NCBI RefSeq assembly: GCF_954871325.1
Contig: NC_088775.1
Span: forward strand, 54,351,561 to 54,415,560
Length of the DNA: 64,000 nt
Direction: 5' to 3'
From: Gordionus sp. m RMFG-2023
Taxonomy: Eukaryota > Nematomorpha > Gordioida > Chordodea > Parachordodidae
A model generated the notes under the pieces. The model made no database searches, was not told where the DNA came from, and saw only the letters and a program-made list of their open reading frames with translations. This document shows positions 23,101-31,964 of this stretch, piece by piece. Each line of letters begins with the position of its first letter. Positions within the stretch are counted from its first letter, which is position 1. Position numbers and translations under genes: made by a program.

Positions 23101-26100
23101 GAGGAATATATATATTTAAAAATATTTGATAAATATACTTACTTATAATTAAAATTGGAATTTTAAGAAAAATCACCGTAAAAAACGTATTTTGAAATAA
23201 AGGCGCGAAAAAAAAAATTAAAAAATAACTCCTCCACAAACATATGAAAAAGAATATCTTTTAATATATATTCGTGGTGGTTTCATTTTATATGATCAAC
23301 TCCTTTAGAAGATATAAAGGTTAAAAGGTGGTTTTATATTTGCACTACCGCGACCGAAAGGGTTAAAGGTAGTGCCCATTAAGACTAAGTTAATGGTAAA
23401 CAGACTTAGGTGGTATGGGCACACAATGAGAAGGCCTATGAACTAGAAATAAGGTTGAGAGTTTGGAAGTGATGGGCAAACGTAAAAGAGTAAAGCCAAA
23501 ACTTCAATGGGGCCATAAAGTTAGAGCCAATATAAAGAAGTATAAATTAGATAAAAGAGATTGTATGAATAACATAAAGTGGAGACAGATGATGAAGGAG
23601 TTACCACCAGAAAAGGTGAAAGCTAAAGAGAGAAAAAAATTAAATATAACCAAAAGGTCATTTCATGACAGAATGTTTTGTCTGGAAATGCCCTCTAATG
23701 GAGTATTTAGTCCAACTTAGAAATTCATAAACTTTACGGTAATCAGTTTTACTATAAAATTCAGAAAACAATATATAAATCGGGAAGACACTTGCGAATA
23801 AATTCAGTTGACAAAAGTTTGGATAAATTTAATGCTTCAAAAAATAAAATAATGTTATTCATATTAGAATTATATGTACAAGTTGAGAAAAAGGCATGAA
23901 GTAGCATTATTATTAAGCTGCTTGTTAATATAATTTATATTTCAAGCTTTTCAAATTTCGATGCTATGCAATTAAATTTATAGTTATTCAACGTATTCAA
24001 TCTAGATAAAAAAAATTGTATATAATTTTACAAATGTATGTATATGGTAAAAAATTAGGACTTGATTTTCAACCAGAAGAGCAGCTTGATGGTGAAATCT
24101 AGTGGGTCCAAAAAGGGTTATTACGTCATTTTTTCCATCTCCATCTTCGTTCATCATGGCATGCGTTCTATTCGCATTTGAAGCGGTAGGTATAAGTATC
24201 AAAACACCAGTTTTCCTAAGGACATTTTGTATGAAACTTCCTCTGTTTCCACATATGTATTTGTGTTTGCATCGATCTATTTTGAGTTCTGATTTAGTGC
24301 AGCTGATAATCTGGTGTATTAAATAAATGAAAGAAGTGCATAAAAACTAATGGTATCCCAAAGAACATGGTGTAGCAGTTTTTTTTAACCTATACCAGTC
24401 GATACTAAAATTTAGTCAACATTATACTAAGAATTTTATTTTAATTTAAACATTTATTCAAATATTAAAAATAAAATATAAAAAATATGTAAACCATTAT
24501 AAGCTTAACATTTATATAAAAACTATAGTAAATTTAAAAAACATTTTAAAAAATATATAAGACGGGGAAAAAATAAATCTTTAAAAAAGAAAAAAAGGGC
24601 TCTCATTTAGATCGATGAAACTAAGAGTAAGATAGTTACCTCAAATACAGCAACTTGAGAATTATAAAATTTTAAAAGAGGATCCACGATCCCCATTGAT
24701 TTGTGAATTTTTTTACCTAAAATCTTAAAAAAATGATAGGTTAGGGGCCTAAGGACCCATTGGTAGAAATTACTATTGGGATAAAAGAAATTTCAAAGGT
24801 CATATCGGGTAAATATTGGGGTTAGTAGAGACTGGTCTTTTCCCATCAGACAGGGACGAGTGAACGGGTTCTAGATTTGAATAATTAGCTAAGCCTAATT
24901 TATTCAAGATGCGACTGAATCGCTTTCTAGAATATAAAAAAACTAAACGATGTTTGCCTTTAAAATAGAACACTTTCCCGCACTCTTTGCATGTATGAGG
25001 TAGACGTAGGCAGTTGTCTAATTTATACCCAATAGTCACCCTAAACCTCTCATTTGATAGCAGAAGACCAAGAATGGCCCTTGGAAAAGCTTCAAGCCAT
25101 TCATGACCCGAACTTCGTCCCAAATATATGAGGATACGAGTGTCAAGTTGATGGATTAATCCCTCACTAATTTCTTAAAGTTTATGAAAGTATCTTTGCT
25201 GTAGATTGTGGAAGAGATGAAAGACATAAATATTTCGCCTATAAGTCACAGGTAGTTTCAAATAGACTAGATCAATTTTTCATTATTATTATTAATGTTA
25301 ATTTTATTTTTAGTTCTATTCATAATAATAATCTAAGAATTATTGATTTAAAAAATTTATCTCATTAAAAAAAATTAAATCGCTCAGCTATTAAATCGTA
25401 TAGTATCGGAACCCACTGTGAATCCAGCTTAACTAGTTTATAAAAATAAAATAAAATTGTTTTTAATTCATCAAAAATTATAATAATTTTTATTTTAGCT
25501 GTATCGCACAATTCGAATCTAGTGTGCTTTAGTAATTAATTTAGGAGACTGGCCACGTTTATAGTAAGCACGTATCGCTAGATATTTGTCAAAGCAAAGT
25601 AAATAGGTAAAGGTTAGGGATAACTGCAATGCGATGAAATAAATTATATCGCTATAGATTTATAAAAATACTTAGCGATGCGTGTTGCATCGCTTGAGCG
25701 TTGCGCGCTTACTTCTATTTTTAAACAATGATAGAAAAACATTTCGTCAAAAATGAACATAATTTTACTCTTTTTGTTTTGTATTAAATAAAAAATAATT
25801 ACATTTTGTTATTAGATATTAAATGATTTCATAGAGCTAAAAAAGAAACCGTAAAATGTTAATTGATATATTTTTTCTTAGTCTAAATTGTTGAATTTTT
25901 TAAAAATCCGGGCAGAGCTGATTTTTTTTACAACCCATTCCAGTCGTGCAATTGGCACCTCTTTAATCTTGATATTTTGTCTCACATGTAAAAATTTCTT
26001 GGAATCCAGCTGACACTCTGATTAATTATTAAGTATATAGTGGCATATTTTGACGTCGACCCTGGTTATATATTTACAGTTTAATCTGTCTACCTTTGGG

Positions 26101-28178
26101 ATCTATAGGCAGATTACATATCACAACAATGTCACACCCTAGACAAAAAAAATGGCAACTCTCAATTGTTCATTTGATAAAAATTGTCAAGATTATGCCA
26201 AGGGAAAGCTTCCAACAAATCATTTCATCTGCTTTAGTCGTTGCCCCAAAAAATGAAGAGCTTCTAAAGGTGAGGGTAATTAGAATGACTGATTAAAATT
26301 TTGGATTAGCCAAAAAAAGTTTAAAATTATTATATTTGATGGGAATATGGTGTTAGGAGTGTAATATAAAAATTAATGTAAAGAAAACATTGTCAGTGAT
26401 AAGTTAGATTTTTGGAAAATTTATCCTTTTAATTTATGTCGTTTTCCACATCTGGAATAAGATTTAAGGCAGCTATTATTACTTTTTGTAAAATAATTAA
26501 AATCTGCTTTGTTATAGTGTTTTAATTATTTTTCGATAGATATGAGGGAGATAGTTGGTACTGTGTAAATTAACCCATAACTCTTTATTTCGACGTCTGC
26601 CTAATATAACCTGTCCTAAATGAATTAATATAGTTGTAAACTATTTTTAAATAATTAAGTATTGTCGCATATTAGTTAAATATATTCGTATATTTCACAA
26701 ACATCTAAAACTATACAGCTGCGATTTAAAATATTCACAAAGATCTTTATAGTTTTTTAAATATTTATATCAATATTCAAAAATATATTTTTTAAAGTGG
26801 AATTTTTAAAATAATTATTTTCCCAGTATTTACAATATAACTTCCTCATTGAAATTGTAAAATATATATACCATGTCTTGATAGAGGGAGTTAATAATTT
26901 CGCAAACAGAATCAACATCTTCGCGCAAACCAGATATCACGATTTCATCTCGAGCCGCATTCGCTGGAGGAATGTAAACGCGGACATCAGCCTGGGATTG
27001 TATTGAGTACAGTCTATCGCTCTCAGCGCCACGAATCAGAGGGTGAAATTCGCGAGACACATATAAGATTCGACGGGAACGTTTGCTCTGAAGAATTCAT
27101 ATATGTATATGAAGAGTTTGGTATAAGTTACGTGAAATTAGAATATATTGAAAATGAGGGATAAAAGAATATAAGGAATAAAAATATAATGTGAAATCAA
27201 AAGGTTATCACAAGAATTTTTTTTGGGAGGGGGGGGGGAATTGTATAAATTGGAAAATGTGAGATCATCGGCATACTTTTGAACATAAAAATAGAAATTC
27301 TCTCTAAGATGAAACCATACAAGGAATTGCTAGAAAGGATTAGGATAGAGGCGATTGGAGCGGTGATGAGAAGTAATAGACAAAGGTGATTTGGGAATGT
27401 TGAACGAAAGATGGTTTGGTAAAGAGATGCACCCTTTTGGAAGTAAGGGGATCATGGCCTCGAGGAAGATCCAAGATGCCGTGAAAAAAAGTGACAACGG
27501 ATGATATGAGAAAAACGAATCTTATAAATAGAAAGGTTCAGTAAGGTAAAAATGGAGAGATGGAAAACTGACTTGCCCGGATAAACCGGAAAACCGCCAT
27601 TAAACGGATAAGATAAAAATTCTTTAAATATTTAAAACCTATGAAACCAGCTATTTTAAAGTTTATACACCTATAATGGTAACTGGTTATATTAAAATAT
27701 CGGTCAATCCGATACAAAATGTTAATATCGCGTGATCCGATGTTGATTATTAATATAATCTACAAACCTATTTTATTGATAGTAGACAATTTGGGATACT
27801 CTTTAAAGGATAATCATGAAGGGAGAGGGACGCTTTTTGAAAAAATATAAATCTTAAAAATAACAATGCATATTTTTTTTCTTTGAGAAAATAAGTTAAT
27901 TAAAAGCATTTAATTTGGATATTATAGATTTTATTTCTTTCTTAATTTGGGAAAAAAATATTGCACACCAATTGATCGACTATATCCCTTATTTTGGCGG
28001 ATGCTAACGAAACTCCTTCCTTATTGCCGTCTATTTTGACAAGAGTGGAATTGGAGTTTCTGGCAGGGATTGAGATTTTGACCCCTTTGCATTCTTTTTC
28101 GAGCAATATGACGGACTGGCCATTTTTGCCCCTCAAAACAGAGTGATATTCCTTGGGGATGTCCAAGACGGTGTTGGC
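7990..28178 (-). CDS. HDLBP: Vigilin-like multi-KH RNA-binding protein, 3' part of gene (six exons)
   Basis: Six minus-strand exons (28178-27969, 27087-26872, 24310-24062, 14443-14342, 14221-14044, 8153-7990) join in compatible phases to about 372 residues of back-to-back KH domains with almost no linkers. This layout is typical of vigilin, a cytoplasmic and ER-associated RNA-binding protein whose family usually has 14-15 KH domains; about five are seen here. Canonical GXXG loops occur in the first (RGKNGQ), third (CGNRGSF) and fifth (VGKNGST) domains; the second (IRGAESD) and fourth (LKNKEN) are degenerate, as known for many vigilin KH domains. DVITLFGP in exon 3 is characteristic wording for the family. 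Introns are 881, 2561, 9618, 120 and 5890 bases and hold most of the transposons between 8 and 28 kb. The first exon begins at a splice acceptor, so upstream exons must lie further 5' and were not found. It could be another multi-KH protein, but vigilin fits best. Confidence 0.8.
9089..9662. repeat. Left TIR of Sola-like element
   Basis: Matches the reverse complement of about 11729-12326 through most of its length, including the shared segments CATATATGTTCCCATTAGAT, ATATGATCTCCGATTTTTAA and TAGATGGCGCTATATATAAT with few differences. Confidence 0.8.
9750..11490 (-). pseudogene. Transposase-like gene of an uncharacterised invertebrate family
   Basis: Minus-strand pieces, in order: TRDKENFKDFEKFF, MPGIKDCVSVKGE, KFAQLRPKN, HTVCVCTIHQNVKLM, YVTFKQWITVDRANLET, LDYSENYSFILQDEVQGFHC, IHPFVAYYKSGEEL, IIYFSDEAASQYKNRKNFL, IPAEWHFFVTAHGKNACDG, GGTVKRLVARASLQRP and near the end YDDKWWLGYI and FLHPCGPS. 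I recognise this wording from uncharacterised transposon-like proteins of aphids, cnidarians and crustaceans. Acidic residues in LDYSENY, FSDEAASQYK and AEWHF are plausible DDE sites. The gene is broken: a TAA precedes IIYFSDE near 10518, a frame change lies near 10285, a TGA replaces the Trp expected after LRPKN, and other shifts occur upstream. The longest clean part is 10518-10802. Confidence 0.7.
11517..11545 (+). other. G-quadruplex-type motif
   Basis: Four runs of four to five G separated by 1, 6 and 2 bases lie on the plus strand, at the 5' side of the transposase-like gene and inside the TIRs. Such G-rich sequence is exceptional in this window. Confidence 0.7.
11729..12326. repeat. 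Right TIR of Sola-like element
   Basis: Inverted counterpart of 9089-9662; similarity fades at about the TCGATTA / TAATCGA segment on the inner side. A few single-base and short length differences separate the two arms, so the insertion is not very recent. Confidence 0.8.
12627..13478. mobile_element. MITE-like element with ~90-bp TIRs
   Basis: The left end TAGTGGCGCGCCTTGTAAAA and the reverse complement of the right end TAGATGGCGCCATACAAAAA align, and the match continues through TCGATTTTATTA, CCTGCA and GGGCTAA segments for about 90 bases. No coding frame lies between them. It is a non-autonomous DNA transposon by structure; superfamily unknown. Confidence 0.65.
14044..14221 (-). CDS. Vigilin-like gene, fifth exon
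   Basis: After TTGCTTAG the exon reads VNVDFKRDSVCLEGPPNSV, the end of the fourth KH domain, then FRLQEIPVESKIHSYIVGKN, the start of the fifth. It ends after the first base of a codon at ACG A before the donor GTAAAC. That A joins TA of the next exon to give ATA (Ile), completing VGKNGSTINRIKQISG. Confidence 0.85.
14342..14443 (-). CDS. Vigilin-like gene, fourth exon (half KH)
   Basis: Thirty-four codons, AQSMIEETFEIPKWIHKHLK then KCVFDAHPD. They hold the first half of a KH domain with a degenerate loop. The acceptor GATAAG has a poor pyrimidine tract, so the start could shift by a few codons. The donor is GTAGAT; only 120 bases separate this exon from the next. Confidence 0.75.
14816..15046 (-). 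pseudogene. C-terminal scrap of a restriction-like-endonuclease LINE (copy C, 3' part)
   Basis: Minus-strand translation gives FIPIFIVTNTIGMFVRPLIL, resembling the tail of the LINE copies at 29.5 and 33.4 kb (YIPLIFSVLGNPGPLSLKFL). It is the downstream part of the copy continued at 16867-18090 and separated from it by the iterated-motif element. Confidence 0.5.
15047..16866. mobile_element. Element with iterated GGGGAATTATTTTCC units in inverted arrays
   Basis: At 15075-15191 about eight 15-base units of the type CCCCGGAAAATAATT follow each other; at 16650-16852 about twelve units of the type GGGGAATTATTTTCC run in the opposite sense. The middle (15.2-16.55 kb) is ordinary A+T-rich sequence without a gene. 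The block interrupts a LINE whose two parts flank it, so it behaves like an inserted foldback-type element with subterminal repeats. The outer limits and target duplication are uncertain; the right flank carries a local duplication of about 44 bases (16857-16940). Confidence 0.55.
16867..18090 (-). pseudogene. Restriction-like-endonuclease LINE, RT and linker (copy C, 5' part)
   Basis: Minus-strand pieces in order: a reverse-transcriptase core with EEIRQGD, YLVDAIVAGKLS and LLNHLKCEIFP (18.05-17.75 kb), then SGYEWLEAIASSNLG and the zinc-binding linker CIDCGQSIELNTYHSL (about 17.1 kb), then KRLYAGWYITYPFDEWSH, where the KRPDG endonuclease motif is expected. The order RT, WL.A linker, C..C...H, (K)RPDG matches R2/NeSL-like LINEs. 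Frames are broken many times. Its 5' side is cut by the RTE LINE at 18.2 kb. Confidence 0.6.
18255..18318 (+). repeat. tRNA-like A and B boxes (SINE head or LINE 5' part)
   Basis: TGGCCTAATGGGTTAGA (18258-18274) fits an internal polymerase III A box and GGTTCAATCC (18301-18310) a B box, about 33 bases apart. No intact tRNA cloverleaf can be drawn, so it is tRNA-derived rather than a gene. It lies directly before the RTE LINE. Confidence 0.45.
18541..20764 (+). pseudogene. RTE LINE endonuclease and reverse transcriptase, broken
   Basis: Endonuclease: TRLASLNIGTLKGK, DIACIQETKWKG (catalytic Glu), LSVYAPQTG, VIIGGDLNTHVG (catalytic Asp/Asn) and IDYMLISRR. Reverse transcriptase: MKNNKARGPDNIP, QFGFMPGRSTTDAI, LDLEKAFDRIP (first Asp), SALSPLLF and MIFADDIVILAES (YADD-type site). 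Frame changes lie near 18710 and 19030, and stops include the TGA near 19551 and TAG or TGA codons in the linker. In copy 1 the conserved QGSALSP reads QRSALSP; copy 2 keeps the Gly. Reaction known for the family: target-primed reverse transcription. Confidence 0.85.
21159..22909 (-). CDS. piggyBac transposase, two exons
   Basis: Exon 1 22909-22136, exon 2 22085-21159; the 50-base intron starts GTAATG and ends TTTTTAG, and joining gives RGFKVWMRCDNSGYM, a smooth piggyBac sequence of 566 residues (family usual length about 550-600). An acidic N-terminal tail (residues 1-60) precedes the DDE_Tnp_1_7 domain. Catalytic Asp candidates: D232 in AIDEGMIRFKG, D306 in FFDNYFTS and D414 in GSVDHFD. The C-terminus carries a Cys-rich zinc-binding domain, CTFCSTKL with CKSCNVPLC. 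No stop or frame change was found, so the protein may be functional. Start chosen at the ATG of MDDYLDIPSEG; no earlier in-frame Met was needed. Function known for the family: excision and integration at TTAA. Confidence 0.9.
22086..22135 (-). other. 50-base intron in piggyBac transposase
   Basis: Canonical GT-AG ends with a T-rich 3' end; removing it restores the frame and the conserved domain. It is shorter than typical animal introns. Confidence 0.8.
23367..23640 (+). pseudogene. RTE LINE C-terminal part, beyond the piggyBac
   Basis: Sequence directly after the right TTAA continues the LINE: KVVPIKTKLMVNRLRWYGH equivalent, then VMGKRKRVKPKLQWGHKVRA and MMKELPPEKVKAKERKK. The coding region ends near 23640 in an A-rich tail. 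The frame is interrupted near 23445. Confidence 0.75.
24062..24310 (-). CDS. Vigilin-like gene, third KH exon
   Basis: The acceptor ACACCAG is followed by 83 codons: KIDRCKHKYICGNRGSF, VLILIP, then an acidic insert NEDGDGKN leading into DVITLFGP. The insert between the second and third strands matches the longer KH variant known in vigilins. The donor is taken as GTCCTA after CAA, which is weak; the phase then agrees with the next exon. Confidence 0.8.
24600..25250 (-). pseudogene. Restriction-like-endonuclease LINE fragment (copy in second vigilin intron)
   Basis: The minus strand reads GRSSGHEWLEAFP, LGLLLSNERFRVTIGYKL, LPHTCKECGKVFYFKGKHRL and NLEPVHSSLSDGKRP, the typical linker after the RT domain: a WL.A.P motif, an LGL.LS.E.FR segment, C..C...GKH zinc residues, and the run into the DGKRPDG endonuclease motif. 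The open frame 25123-24800 stops just after DGKRP, so the endonuclease itself is lost. Sequence from 24800 down to about 24600 is probably 3' untranslated LINE. Confidence 0.75.
26872..27087 (-). CDS. Vigilin-like gene, second KH exon
   Basis: The acceptor TTCTTCAG is followed by 72 codons in phase 0. SKRSRRILYVSREFHPLIRG, then VRVYIPP and DEIVISGL, make a KH domain whose loop (GAES) lacks the second glycine of GXXG. The exon ends at ATG before a GTATAT donor. Confidence 0.85.
27300..27600 (+). pseudogene. C-terminal scrap of another LINE
   Basis: The plus strand gives RFGNVERK, RPRGRSKM and TTDDMRKTNLINRK in shifting frames, resembling the end of LINE ORF2 proteins (RWFGHVER ... RPRGRPKK ... 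DM). It lies in the first seen intron of the vigilin-like gene, antisense to it. Short and strongly decayed. Confidence 0.5.
27969..28178 (-). CDS. Vigilin-like gene, exon with KH domain (most 5' seen)
   Basis: The acceptor ATATGACAG is followed by 70 codons in phase 0, ANTVLDIPKEYHSVLRGKNG then VKISIP and TLVKIDG, a complete KH domain with a canonical GKNG loop. It ends at TTG before a GTGTGC donor. No initiating Met is needed because the exon is internal. Confidence 0.85.
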
Positions 28179-29519
28179 CTGTCATATATTAAATAAATTA
28201 TGAAGGCACATTTTTTAATAACAAGATAGAAATCAATTAATGTTGATACAAGACAAGGGAAAAAAACTATATTTATTTCCTATTAAAGAAATCTTACAAT
28301 AATTTTTTATTATCATTTAATTATATATTTTGTATATAGATATCAACTCAATAATTTTTTACTCACTTTATAATTGAAATTTAACAAAAATTTTTACTCA
28401 CTTTATAATTGAAATTTAACAATAGAATCCTAAATTTATACATACCTTATATATTTATAATATAATGATCAGACATACAGAGGTCACATTTGCACAGCCC
28501 GGCCCGGATTTTTTTTTAAAAATTAGGCCCGGCTATGAATTTTTTAAAAATAATATTACATTTATTTTTAAATTTTGTGGCGAATAATGGCGATTTAAAA
28601 TATACGGTTTTAAAATATATCGGCCCTAATATTTTTTTTAAAAAAAAATTTCAGTTCCAGCCCTGGTATATTTAAAAAAATTAAAGGGGTTAGGGCCGGG
28701 ACGGTAAGTTGATTATGATAAATAACTAATAATATTTGTGATTTATATCTATGCTTATTTTCAATAAATATATAGTATCAGTATTGGTGCTTTGCATCTC
28801 TGATCATAATATTATAATATAAAAAATTCTGTACAATTATTTATTTATTTGAATTTTGGGAGTTAAAATAGAAGGAAAATAACTTATAAATCTTTTTCAA
28901 CTCTAATAATATAGTTAGACTTATAAGTATTTAACTATTTCTAAATAATTTTAAAATTTTAAAAATAAGTTTTTTAAATAAATTATATTTTGAAATCATC
29001 TGCTTCGGTATAAAGATTATTCAGTTTTGCAAATTTAATTAATAGTATTCAGTTATTTTTTTCCATTTTTAAATGTGATTTATTTGAAATTTTGTTTGTT
29101 TTTTAATTAAGTATTACATTACAATAAAAATTCATTTTATTGTGAAATTATGCTTAAAACTATACAATTCAAATTTTTGCAATTATAACATAATTTATGA
29201 AATTATAAAATTTATTTTGTTATAACAAAAATAAATAGATATCCTGCTGTATAAATATATTATTTAGATTGATATTTTTGAATATATTTTAATTTGTTAT
29301 ATATTTTTTTCGTTTGTAAATAAGATTATTTAACTTGTAAAAATTTATAATATATAAATGTGAAGATCTTAAAAAATAATAAAGTTTGTTATATAAAACT
29401 TAGTGTAACAGAAAAGATATTAAAATAATATTATATATATATATATATAACATTATCATTTTAAAAGCTAAAATTATATCAATATTTAAACAGCTAAAAA
29501 AAATATTTTGCAAATTATA
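28179..29519. other. A+T-rich stretch with repeat scraps
   Basis: No gene seen. Contents: a tandem duplication of about 33 bases (28356-28421), a patch with inverted GGCCCGG-rich ends (28495-28700) like hAT subterminal sequence, and a (TA)n run at about 29428-29448. An upstream vigilin exon was looked for and not found. Confidence 0.45.
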
Positions 29520-30610
29520 GGCTGAACTAGGAGAGAAAAGGGAGTGTTTCGAAAAAACATTTGTAGTTCCCCTTTAGGATTTCGAATTAGATTTTTTGTT
29601 TAAGAGATAGGGACTTGTTTTTGACCCCTGTCCTTAATGCAATTCTTCTACCCAATTGATTTAAGAACTTTAGAGATAGGGGACCGGGGTTTCCCAGAAC
29701 GCTAAAAATTAGGGGAATATATATAAATGAATTAGGGAGGAATCTATATTTATTAAACTTATTGATTTCCTGGAGTTTTAAGCGGTCGGTATTTCCGTTA
29801 GCCGGAAAGGAGGTAACACACGAGACATCCAAGACAAGTCTTTTGCCGCCGGGCCAAGACGTCAAAGACATGCCGTCGGGACGCTTACCGTTCGCATTTA
29901 GGAGACCTAATGGCTCCAAACTATTGGGGAAACCGGCCGAAATCAAGGCTTCCTCAGAAAACGGCCACTGACTTTGAGACAAGAAAAACAATGTCTAAAG
30001 AAGGGATCAACCTGTTTGCGACAGGCAGCACAGGTGTCCACAGAAGGGATAAGCCAACCAAGCCTATGGCCAATGGCAGTTTGAAACTCATCGTCGAGTA
30101 ACGTTTACTTTTTACCAGTCGAAATCGCGTCTAGCTATTCATGGCCGTTAGAAAATTTTTTTGCGTTTCTAATCAGTTGAAGGTTAGTTAGATCGGGACA
30201 CAGACAAAGATTTTCAAATGCGCATTGAAGCACAGGGACCAGGAAGCTCTTTAGATGACTGGAAACTAGCTGCTCGGATCCTTGGTTAGCTAGGGTAAGC
30301 CACTTATTCGAGATGAAAGAAAGCACGCAATTGTCATTAGGAAGGGGGGTGAAAATCGAAGACCACCTCGGTAAGCGGGCATAGAGGCGAAGGATCAATT
30401 AAAATCGGAATAATTTAAGACTAAAAGGGATTCGATAAAATGTTTAAATTTTAATTCTAAGGCCTTAAGGAGGGTGTTATACTGGAAAACTGGGGAAGAT
30501 TTAAATATGTGTAAGAATTTCGGTAGGAAAAGACATTTAAGGTGAGGAAAAAGAATTAATGCCAGGGAAGATGAGGAAGATTCTTGAGTGAATTGAAAAG
30601 GGACTGAATC
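29520..30610 (-). pseudogene. Restriction-like-endonuclease LINE (copy D), 5' truncated
   Basis: The minus strand reads LLDDEFQTAIGHRLG, the zinc linker SVDTCAACRKQVDP, then LEPLGLLNANGKRPDGMSL, WPGGKRLVLDVSCVTSFPA and a tail FIYIPLIFSVLGNPGP. KRPDG plus LVLD fits the PD-(D/E)XK nuclease known in R2/NeSL-type LINEs. Frame changes separate the linker from the endonuclease. The 3' end GAACTAGGAGAGAAAAGGG at 29524 is shared with copy E at 33424, so both reach the true 3' end of the family. Upstream similarity to copy E stops near 30610. Confidence 0.75.
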
Positions 30611-30613
30611 AAT

Positions 30614-30698
30614 CTCTACATTGTAAACGATGTAGAGATAGATTCTTAAGACATACTCTCTACATTGCAAACGATGTAGAGGTAGATTCTTAAGACAT
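30614..30698. repeat. 43-bp tandem duplication containing a palindrome
   Basis: Two adjacent copies, each with CTCTACATTGTAAACGATGT-type inverted repeat (CTCTACAT ... ATGTAGAG) followed by AGATTCTTAAGACATA. It marks the upstream limit of LINE copy D. Confidence 0.85.
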
Positions 30699-31285
30699 AT
30701 AAAATGTAACGACACTATATCTAGTGCCATAAAATCCGTTGGAATTATTTAACCCTTAGGTCGGCTGGATTTTGTAAAGCAGATAGTAAACGTCCCGTTA
30801 GTTAATCCAAAATTCTATGGAAGAATGTTAAGTTCTTAACTTGTGATTTTTTCTGTGTAGACCAACTCGCATCCAACTTAAACCATGATGTATTGTTGAA
30901 GCAGAACGAAGTAAATCTGCCTAGTATTCTCCTGTTTTTCCTACCAACCATTTATTCATACCAATAATTGCTACAACGTTAACTTCTTTTGGTATTCACG
31001 CTCTAGCCTTCTAAAGATATAGTGCATCGCATTACATTAAGACCGAAAATTCAAATGAAGGCTATTACCTAAGACAAAGAATAGTGGTTAACATAATTTG
31101 ATCTAACCATATCAGTTTCCTATTCTCTGTTGATGGATAAAAATTAATTATTCCTTTATTTATTATAGCGTGTTATGATATTATTTTACTATTTTGTATC
31201 ATTTCATATATTAGGAATTTAATAAAGATAATTTTACAATATAAAATATTTTATAAAATTAAATCGTGTTAAATAAAGCTATAAC

Positions 31286-31964
31286 TAGGGCTGTGCCGAT
31301 ATTAAATATCGGATCGGATCGGCATCGATATATAGCGTTTTCCAAAAATATCTGAACGGGCCGATACCTGTAAAAACCGATCCGATCTTTTTACTTTTCT
31401 TTTTTGTTATTTTATGTATATTTATTTGACATTAATATTATATTCTAAATAATTTTTTTTTAAACAATGCAGATGCACAACACCCTTTAAATTTTATTTA
31501 CTTTTTTAAATAGATTTATAGTATTTTAAAAGTTTTTATAAAAATAGAAAGGAACACCCAAAGTTTTTTTATTTTAATCTTTTTAAATAATAAAGTCAAT
31601 TTTATTATTTATACTTAAAAGAATTTTTTTAAATATGGTATCTGAATTATGGAAATATTTTACAAAAAGACAAAGATAATTTTGCAAAATGCGTTATCTG
31701 CTTAATTCAAATTTCACGGGGAGGAATAATGAAAAATTCATTTAATACTACAGTATCCGTAAACTTTTTTAATTATTGTAGAAATAAAAAAATTAAATTA
31801 AATGCATAATTCGATTTTTTAAATAAAAAATATTGATTTCTTAATTACATTTGGTTCAAAGGGGAGTGGTGAAAAATCAATATAAATATTGGTATCGGAT
31901 CGATTTCGAACCAATATCTAAAAATATCGGATCGGTGAAAAATATGTGGATCGGCACAGCCTTA
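31286..31964. mobile_element. hAT-type MITE with perfect 8-bp duplication
   Basis: GCTATAAC occurs directly outside both ends (31278-31285 and 31965-31972). The termini TAGGGCTGTGCCGA and, in reverse complement, TAAGGCTGTGCCGA are inverted repeats, with GGATCGG motifs repeated just inside both ends. There is no coding frame. An 8-bp duplication and TAGGG-type ends are features of hAT elements. Confidence 0.85.

Larger units (their letters stand above)
21017..23362 (-). mobile_element. piggyBac transposon, apparently whole
   Basis: TTAA stands on both sides (21013-21016 and 23363-23366). The ends are CCCTTTAGGTTCCC and, in reverse complement, CCCTTTCGGTCGCG, short imperfect TIRs of piggyBac type. 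The copy of the host LINE at 50.9 kb has the same flanking bases with a single TTAA, giving the empty site. The interior is one transposase gene. Confidence 0.9.
18321..23680 (+). mobile_element. RTE-type LINE copy 1, interrupted by piggyBac
   Basis: Non-LTR retrotransposon with an APE-type endonuclease followed by a reverse transcriptase and the C-terminal RLRWYGH-type region. It is split at 21013-23366 by a piggyBac. The second copy at 50672-52815 runs without that insertion and is closely similar, so the family was active not long ago. Copy 1 shows several stops and frame changes and a tandem duplication of about 28 bases at 20848-20905 absent from copy 2. Confidence 0.85.

Noticed and set aside
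26064-26290. Possible plus-strand exon between TTTACAG and a GTGAGG donor, with a frame from about 26096 and a Cys-rich short frame inside
   Set aside because: No recognisable domain, two competing frames, antisense inside an intron of the vigilin-like gene, and minus-strand reading partly resembles LINE linker (NDLLEAFPWHNL). Not enough support.
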